From NCBI GenBank assembly GCA_013115145.1, contig JAAPAO010000049.1:39204-103203 (forward strand): a stretch of DNA of 64,000 nt. Direction: 5' to 3'. Source of the DNA: Perkinsus chesapeaki (Eukaryota; Perkinsozoa; Perkinsida; Perkinsidae). Positions 57,026 through 64,000 of this stretch are shown here, one piece after another (positions within the stretch are counted from its first letter, which is position 1; each line of letters opens with the position of its first letter). The translations under genes and the position numbers were made by a program. The notes under the pieces were generated by a model. The model had not been told where the DNA came from and searched no databases. It saw only the letters and a list, made by a program, of their open reading frames with translations.

Positions 57026-57132
57026 TATTCTACAATTGATATACTTCCTATGTTGCCTATAATGCAGGCAAATGCAGCAGCTAACATAATGTATTTGTGT
57101 TTATCAATTGCCCCTTGAGTAGCCCCACTGTG

Positions 57133-58552
57133 ATGAGTGTAGATGATGAAAGGGCTCCCAACCCCTTCGTCCTTGGTCGATGGGTTGATGCCCGGCAGCA
57201 GTGTCGAGTAATAGCTGCCGTCTGCTTTGCTTGCCCTGGTTTTTTCAATGCTCTACAAGGTGAATCCATAAACCTGTATTCGTTTGAAGTTTGCCTTAGG
57301 TCTCGGTGGAGCCGGTATGAAGTCCACTGCCGCGGCCAACGCTGCTAACGTTGCTCTCTATCTCACCTTTGCCGTTGCCGGTTTCTTTGGTGGATCTCTC
57401 TTCAATTCTTTTGGCGTCCGTAGACTAGAGGTTGTTGGCTCTGCCACCTATAGTCTCTATGCTGCAATGGCTTATCTCGCTAAGGAAAGAGACTCCTTTG
57501 AGGCCTACCTTGCCTTCGTTCTTTCTGGCGCGCTGCTAGGTGTTGGGGCTGCACTGTTATGGACAGCACAAGGTGCTGTGATGATGTCCTATGCCGCCCC
57601 TGGAGAACGCGGGCAGTATATTGGCGAGTTTTGGCTGGTATTTAACCTTGGTGGGTTCCTAGGTGGAGTTTTGCAGTTTTTCATCAACTACAGTGGAGTT
57701 CAAACCTCCAGCTCTAACGGTTGGACCTATTTCGCATTCGTTTGCGTTATGCTTACGGGGACGGTGATCGCAGCTGTTATGATAGTATCACCGGACAGAG
57801 TAGTGCGCTCAGACGGCGTGCCGGTTATGGTGTCTCCAGCCAAGACGGTTAAAAGGGAGATACTTGACACTGTGGCGGTGGTTCAGGATAAGGCCATGCT
57901 CATGTTAGCGCCGTTATTCTTGGGAACCAATTTCTATTATACATATGTATTCAACTGTGTAAATGCATCAATGTTCAACGCACGTTCACGAGGCCTCAAC
58001 TCGGCGCTGTATTGGACCTCTCAGATGACAGGGGCATTGGCTATAGGGAAGTTGCTTGACCAGAGCAGGTTTGCCGCCCGCACCAGAGCCCTGCAGGCCC
58101 TCTGGCTCCTGATAGTCGTGGGCACTGGCGTCTACGTTTATGGTATGTGCGTTGAAGAATACATTATTGCGCCACGGCGAGGGGATATATCTCTAGATCT
58201 CATCTCGGATCCCTCTAGTTCGGTCGGCATCATCGTCCTGTTAGTTGCCTATGGCCTGCTAGAGTCTGTACTACAAGCATATTGTTATTGGCTATTGGGT
58301 GTGTTAGCTGCTGGCGACACGAGTGCTTCAGCAAAGTACACGGGATTCTACAAGTCGGCACAATCCTTAGGGGCAGCCTTAGGGTGGGCTCTGGACACTC
58401 CATCCATAGGGATCAGTTGCCATGGCCAATTCTGGCTGTCCTGGCTGGTCTTTACCATAGGATTGGCGCCTATATTCCTCGTTATTAAAAGGAACTTGCG
58501 ACACGGTGCAGAGCGGTCCCTATCTAATCGGGAATTGAATAACCTCGAATGA
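57133..58552 (+). CDS. UNC93-like major-facilitator transporter
   Basis: Two exons: 57133 to about 57259 and about 57300 to 58552 (phase 1; donor GTGAAT, acceptor CTTAG). The join gives CPGFFNALQGLGGAGMKSTA, the 'P-G-x-F-N-A-L-x-G-L-G' start of UNC93-like MFS proteins. About eleven membrane segments follow. UNC93-like proteins carry ions or regulate channels and receptors in membranes; substrate unknown. Normal length. Confidence 0.85.
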
Positions 58553-58629
58553 GTCTGTATCCCTTCCACGAGTGTTGCGCTGATAGTATTTGACGAACTC
58601 TGTGGAGTCTGACTGCTGCAGCTTTTATT

Positions 58630-60302
58630 ATGCTGTCTCGTATACATGTCCCTCTGCTACTCACCCTTCTGCAAGGCATGGACTACCGTTGTGTTGGTGT
58701 CCCGGGCGTGGTATCCGAGCTAGAATGGGAGCAAGTTAAGAACTTCGCAACCAACTGGCATATACCTGATGTATTTATCTGCCTTTGTCTCCCTATCTTC
58801 GTTACTCTCATTAGAGGTACTCTCTCCAACCACTACGCGTTCACTGGAGCGCCACTATACATTTAGTAACCTTCTCACTCGACTGATAGAGGGGCAAGCG
58901 ACTGGTAAAAGCCTAGGACGATAGCTTTGTCAACTGGCCGCACCTCAGGTTTGTCGGCAGTTCTCCAAGATTGCCTCCCTGGTGTGCTGGTTGTAATTCT
59001 CAACGCCTTGCCTGCAATTGATTTCGAGTTCGGCAAAGGCAAGGCGGGGGAGTGGTTGATGATGGCCAAGGCACTGGCCACAAAGTAACCAACACTCGCT
59101 CACCTAAGCAGCCACTCGCCATCATAAGATACATTAACTCATCTCAAAGTGTCTCTTCATGGGAGATTCAGCTTGATGACCTCGGCCCGCATATCGACAT
59201 ACTGCTCGGTGTTGCTGAGCACCGTCCACCCTGCGCGCAAGACTTGAAGGTTCATGTCATAAGCCCTCATCCTCGATCAGATGGCAGCTTGTTCTGTGGC
59301 AACCACGGGCAATGGGCTATCGAAGCTCTCATCCCCGCTTGGTTCGCCGAAAGTGCTTGCCATGTCAACGAGGCAAGTGCTGCTGATTTTGTCATCCTGG
59401 CCGACCACAGGACATGCCATCACCATCTCAACTGCGAAGGAGCCGAGTGTCAGTCGCAAGTTATACCAAACCAGTCTACCAAGGGGAGGCGTGCCGAACT
59501 TCTCCTCACTGCAGCCGAGGAACTGACCCAGCCTTGGTCCAGACGACTGATGATACTGGCTGACCAGGGATTACGCGTGAATTTCTCTCATATCGCACCA
59601 GGCTGGAAAGACAGTATGCCATCGCTTCAACAGTCGGTGTTCCTCACTACAGAGCCCTACACGAGTGGAGAGTTCCCTTCGGTTTTCTCTTTACCATATA
59701 AGGACATAGTAGTTCCCGGCTCGATATCTCCAGCGCGCTTAAGGGCATTGAAGGCTGCGTCACGACCTGTCTCTGAGAGAGATCTCCTCCTTAGTTTTCA
59801 TGGGCGCTTACCCGGCAATCACCGTTACTACCAGAACAATACAATTCGTAGAGTTGCAGAAAACTCGCTAGCAGGCGTTCCTGATCTCAGCATTGGCGGC
59901 ATCATCGACAACTTCTTCGATATTAAAGGAAAGTCCAAGTTCTGCCTTATCATGCCGGGCACTTCTAACTGGTCTAACCATCTCTATGAGTCCTTATTTA
60001 GTGGCTGTGTCCCAGTAATAGTTGGTGACAGCATTGTCCCTGCATTCGACTACATAGTTGATTGGACCCAAACCGCCATAAGATGGAGCGAGGCGCGCTT
60101 CTTATCCGATCCTCTGGAAATGATAGAGTCACTACGATCCTTGACTGCAACGCGTGTTGAGCAGTTGCAGCGGAACGTTATTAATATGGGCTGCTGGTTC
60201 GATTACACTCGAGTGTACTCGTCGTCATGCTCTCCTTACGTTGCGATTGTGCGGGGGCTGTCAATCCGCGCAGCCGTTCGCTCTCCTGCGTCATGGCGAT
60301 AA
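58630..60302 (+). CDS. Exostosin-family (GT47) glycosyltransferase
   Basis: The large exon (about 59052-60302) encodes the exostosin domain: a LSFHGRLPGNHRYYQNN stretch, then SKFCLIMPGTSNWSNHLYES followed by SGCVPVIVGDSIVPAF, the signature of the GT47 C-terminal lobe. The N-terminal part, with a signal anchor (LSRIHVPLLLTLL), is read from ATG 58630, and introns between 58680 and 59050 are not resolved. GT47 enzymes add glucuronosyl, xylosyl or galactosyl residues to polysaccharides or glycoproteins in the Golgi. Confidence in the C-terminal domain is high; in the 5' end it is low. Confidence 0.72.
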
Positions 60303-60699
60303 CAACAATGTGTCGAAAAGTTCGAAAGATGTTTGTATTAGTCATAACAGGGGGGTGAGAATAGTATGTATGTTACCCGCTCGACAGCGTCGAATGTGTA
60401 CTTGTCGGTTCTCACTAAGGTCTTATTGCCGGTGAATTGTGGACTCAGGTTGGATGAATTAGCTGTGCGCACGCGTACCGGATCTCTTCGGGCATTCTTT
60501 CGTTATTTATTCGTCGATGCGAGGGCACGTATTACAAAGTTGTAAGCCTGTCTTACTATCCTAACCAGTGCCACCTGTAGTACTCTCCTAAGCGTTTGCC
60601 ACCGATGCTTTCATTGGAAATGCTGCTTTTAGAGATCTTTGTCGTTTTCTCATGTCTCTGAGACTTGATTCTCCAATGCCAGTGCGGGCTGATGATGAA

Positions 60700-60863
60700 A
60701 GCCCGGGTATTACCGCTGCCTGTGTATGCACCACTATTGTTGACCGTCTGAAGGGTGATCAGATTACCGCAACTAAACGTGAACTTGCAAAGTACAATGA
60801 ACACTCAATAACGGTTGTCACCAACTTCATAGCGGGGGCGCTCGGACCCATCACTGATGTGTA
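60700..60863 (+). pseudogene. 3' fragment of uridine phosphorylase
   Basis: A 3'-end copy of the intact gene to the right. The bases from about 60704 to 60851 differ from 62252-62399 at only a few, mostly third-codon, positions. No upstream part of the gene is present; the tail after 'AGALG' is different and stops at 60863. It is a remnant of a duplication or deletion. Confidence 0.8.
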
Positions 60864-61353
60864 GGGCTCTCGCTCTTTGTATACAAGAAAGCTGAGCCAA
60901 AATCTACTCGGTTCGTATAACATCCTCTCTCCTTTCTATAGAAACTCAGTGTATTTGTATATTTGACAAGTATCTAGAGCGGAAGAGCTCACAGCTCCTT
61001 CTTCGTAATCCATTCTTGTTAGTCCTGCAAGCTCTCCGGTACTCCGCAAATACACCCAGTATTCTCAAATCAGACGGTAGCGGTCGCGAACGATTGAATG
61101 AGTGCGACCCGTATTATCCGGTCTTACGATCGAGGACATTTCTGCTGTTATTCTATTTCACTCCCTTTCGGTATGACTTACTTGGCTCGCGTTCCCCGAA
61201 TACAATTCTCGTGACTATCCGTTAAGGGGTTCTCGAGCTTCGAGAAGTCCGCTTGTTCCGCTAGGATGCTTGCTCACATGTAAGTATCGAGTTTCTCGCG
61301 CCCATTTGAATCTGTAGCCAGACGGGGTCTTAGCGTAATCAAGGAACACCCTT
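60864..61353. other. Spacer between uridine-phosphorylase copies
   Basis: About 490 bases with no recognisable gene. The 3' fragment and the next intact copy flank it. Confidence 0.5.
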
Positions 61354-61443
61354 TTGTCGCTCGCAATAAGTGGAAGTCAACGAAGCCGGAAATGCAAGAG
61401 TATGCGTTCCCGTAGGCAGGTAACTTTTCTCTCCTTTACCACC

Positions 61444-62412
61444 ATGGCCTCTCACCTACTTCCTCCTGTCGTTCCGACTCACGCTGATGACGGAGAATCC
61501 TCTGAGGGGTCGACTCCGCCGAGCTCCGAAAGGATGGCTGCCTACCCAAGGCATCTCCCGACTGATTATTATTATCATTTGGGATTGGATACCGATATGG
61601 ATCTTCATGGTATATTTGGCAATGTCAAATTCGTGGTGCTTATGGGTTCCGCTTCAAGAGCTGAAACTTTTGCTGAAGTCATGGCAAACGCAATTGTATC
61701 CAAAGGTATGCGGAAGCCGGCAGTTGCCCGTCTTGGTAAGACTGAACGTTACAGTATGTATAAGATCGGTCCTGTTGTCTCCGTCTCTCATGGGATGGGC
61801 GGCCCTTCATTGCATATTCTATTAAATGAACTGGCTAAACTATGTGATCGTGCAGGGATTATCGACTCTGTTAAATGGATACGTATGGGTACTTCTGGTG
61901 GATGTGGTGTTCTACCAGGAACTGTGGTGGTCACTACACAAGCCATGAATGAAGAAGTTAAACCTGTTTGGAGATGCGTTCAGCTTGGTAAAGTTGTAGA
62001 GTTACCAACAGACTGTATTGACATGAGCTTCGTCGATGCGATCCTGGCATCTGTTCCGGAAGACATCAATGCGGTTAAAGGGAAAACTATGGCGGCTGAT
62101 GACTTCTACGAAGGACAGGGTCGCCTTGATGGAGCTCTTCAAACTTGGTATAATGAAGAAGATAAACTTGCCTTTATGAAGCGTCTATATGACGCAGGTG
62201 TCCGCAACATTGAAATGGAAAGTGTCGCTATGATGGGCTTCTGCAATAGAGCTGGTATTACCGCTGCCTGTGTATGCACTACTATTGTTGACCGTCTGAA
62301 GGGTGATCAAATTACGGCAACTAAACGTGAACTAGCCAAGTTCAATGAACACTCAATAACGGTTGTCACCAACTTCATAGCGGGGGCGCTCGCGGCCTCG
62401 GGTGGATGGTGA
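61444..62412 (+). CDS. Uridine phosphorylase
   Basis: A single-exon frame of 322 residues from ATG 61444 (the frame is open to 61354, but the paralog at 63771 aligns with this start). It has SVSHGMGGPSLHILLNEL, IRMGTSGGCGVLPGTVVVT, DDFYEGQGRLDGAL, RNIEMESVAMMGFCNRAG and a C-terminal LKGDQI block. This is the animal-type UPP pattern, of the PNP/UDP phosphorylase family, converting uridine plus phosphate to uracil and ribose-1-phosphate. Cytosolic by expectation. Intronless. One of three units here. Confidence 0.92.
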   Translation: MASHLLPPVVPTHADDGESSEGSTPPSSERMAAYPRHLPTDYYYHLGLDTDMDLHGIFGNVKFVVLMGSASRAETFAEVMANAIVSKGMRKPAVARLGKTERYSMYKIGPVVSVSHGMGGPSLHILLNELAKLCDRAGIIDSVKWIRMGTSGGCGVLPGTVVVTTQAMNEEVKPVWRCVQLGKVVELPTDCIDMSFVDAILASVPEDINAVKGKTMAADDFYEGQGRLDGALQTWYNEEDKLAFMKRLYDAGVRNIEMESVAMMGFCNRAGITAACVCTTIVDRLKGDQITATKRELAKFNEHSITVVTNFIAGALAASGGW

Positions 62413-63770
62413 GGAGCGATCATTTCCCGGCCTTGGAGAAAGAGATTCTATTGCTATTTGAAATTTCTATGAAAATCTATTATCTCCCAGTAGGAATAGA
62501 CTAGTCATTTATGTTGATTGTAAAGCATCACTAACAACTGCTGCCTGTTGAGTTTGGGCAAAGGCGAACGATCAAACGATGCCAAGCCTGCTGCAGGCAT
62601 CCTTAGAACTTCGACACTTGTATGATACAAGTTGTATCGTATGTGTGAAAGCAAGCACACGATGTTGGGTCTCCTACAGTGTATACGTAGACCTGCACGC
62701 GCACGTACGCATGCTGTACGGCTCGTTTGTGATAGGAGGATGATGAATGTCTTCTGCTTGTGTCACATGTAGTATTGTCTCTTTCGCTCGCGTATGTGCG
62801 ACTTTAGTCCACGCATGGCATACATTGCATAGCTTTGGTCTTCTAATCGGCCGCGGGTTGACGCCTCATTACTTGCCTCGCCCTTAGCGGATCTTATCAA
62901 GTGTGCACGCAAACGGTGAGGCAACAGCGCTTCTTGTTGTGATCTGTATGCTCACGACGCGAGATGGGTGGCAAGTTAGGCTCGGCTGATACGATATTGG
63001 ATATTGACAGCTTAAAGCAAACGAACAAAAAAGAAGGTCAGCAGAAGATTCTATGGTTTCGTGGTGCTACGCGGATGGCGATTATGGCCAGGGGCAGCTA
63101 GACACCGTCGGTGTATTCACCAGACCACGTCACTCCATGCCTGCAAGTGTGACCGTCTGAGTCTCTTTCTATCCTAGAGTCTAGATTCTAGAGTAGCCGA
63201 ACCCGTATAGAGCCGTGGCCTGGCGATGTAAGACAGATGACATGAGTCAACCTCGCCCAAAGCAACGGAGGCCGTAGAGAGACGATCATCGGTGCGACGC
63301 GTCGCAGACTCGAGCCCATCGATGGATAGTCTCGCATACCATACTGAGGATTGATGTACAGGAGGAAGCGAGCCCGTACTGATGACAATCACTCTTATGC
63401 CTACAAGCGAAGAGTTCCATAATGGAACTTCCATTGACTCTGTGTGCTTTGCCTCACTGTTTTAGACCGAGCTACGCCACAGGTGCCAAGCACTTTTTCC
63501 GTAGCGAAACTTTCAAGCCTTCCCACTACTCCGCCAACATCAGGCACCGATGTTCACGTTGAAGGAGGCAGTGTAGCTCGTTAAAACTCCTAGAAATTGA
63601 CACAAGGGGCGGAAAGATGTTAGGCCACGCATGAGGCGGGTATCGCACAAAAGGAGACAGAGCCGGAAGATGCGCCTAGCTGTGGTGCTAGGCTGCAGTA
63701 TCGAAGGTGCGCCATAGTATACTTCACCACATCAACCTCAAGGTCTTATCTACCTTTGATCACAAGCAAG
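62413..63770. other. Intergenic stretch, no gene supported
   Basis: About 1.36 kb between two uridine-phosphorylase genes. Short minus-strand frames (63174-63434) lack motifs. No repeats or RNA genes recognised. Confidence 0.5.
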
Positions 63771-64000
63771 ATGTCTACTGATTCTACTCCCGCTTCCAGA
63801 CATAATATTTCTCCTTATGCTCAAGCTTTGACTTGTGATCATTACTATCATCTCGGTCTTGATACCGATATGGATCTTAAGGCCCTCTTCGGTGATGTTA
63901 AGTACTTCGTTATGATGGGTTCTCCTACTCGTGCGGAAACCTTCGCCGAGGTGATGGCTAATGCCTTTGTGGAGCAGGGCCTTCCTAAGCCTACTGTAAT
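63771..64000 (+). CDS. Uridine phosphorylase paralog, 5' part (partial)
   Basis: ATG 63771 starts a frame that runs off the right edge. HYYHLGLDTDMDLKALFGDV and MGSPTRAETFAEVMANA are nearly the same as in the intact copy at 61444. The N-terminal 18 residues differ. Intact as far as visible. Confidence 0.88.
   Translation, partial: MSTDSTPASRHNISPYAQALTCDHYYHLGLDTDMDLKALFGDVKYFVMMGSPTRAETFAEVMANAFVEQGLPKPTV

Overview
This is nuclear DNA from a unicellular eukaryote. Genes are densely packed on both strands, most are cut by many short GT-AG introns (typically about 40-50 nt), and the reading frame follows the standard code. The gene set fits an alveolate close to Perkinsus: TMEM62-like phosphatases, a tandem array of amino-acid transporters, a PPR protein with a membrane-anchored N terminus, LL-diaminopimelate aminotransferase, a bacterial-type OMP decarboxylase, a Shewanella-like phosphatase and a PSTAIRE-variant CDK. 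The assignment to Perkinsozoa is an inference; no marker sequence proves it.

Layout. 1-426: 3' end of a SAP18-like gene. 570-5023: two tandem TMEM62-like metallophosphoesterase/membrane proteins. 5183-13797 (minus): four intronless amino-acid transporters, interrupted at 6649-8619 by an intron-rich gene that ends in a Hedgehog-type Hint (autoprocessing) domain. 14238-21199: a complete, young LTR retrotransposon (minus) with 249-bp LTRs, a 4-bp target duplication and three ORFs joined by two predicted -1 frameshift sites. 21531-21603: elongator tRNA-Met. 21655-24360: a DNA transposon of PIF/Harbinger type with 24-bp terminal inverted repeats, GATC-rich subterminal arrays, two accessory genes and only the start of a transposase. 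25142-32488 (minus): CCCH zinc-finger protein, the GPI transamidase catalytic subunit PIG-K/GPI8, a small membrane protein, and a long PPR gene. 33139-37952: Na+/K+-type P-type ATPase. 38277-40607: LL-diaminopimelate aminotransferase. 40956-44261 (minus): two paralogous secreted proteins of unknown function. 44660-48144: NHL-repeat protein, then POLD3-like polymerase delta subunit. 48872-52914: OMP decarboxylase, RBBP9-like hydrolase, CDK. 53972-60302: Shewanella-like phosphatase, PGAP4-like GPI-modifying glycosyltransferase, UNC93-like transporter, exostosin-type glycosyltransferase. 60700-64000: three uridine-phosphorylase units (one 3' fragment, one intact, one running off the edge).

Themes. 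Tandem duplication dominates (TMEM62 x2, transporters x4, secreted proteins x2, uridine phosphorylase x3). Two genes concern GPI anchors (PIG-K and a PGAP4-like enzyme), and several encode secretory-pathway enzymes. Nucleotide metabolism is represented by OMP decarboxylase (UMP synthesis) and uridine phosphorylase (uridine salvage). Many genes are intron-rich, but the transporters, the PGAP4-like gene, the secreted paralogs and uridine phosphorylase are intronless. Exon boundaries given here were read by eye from splice-site consensus and family similarity; no transcript data were available.
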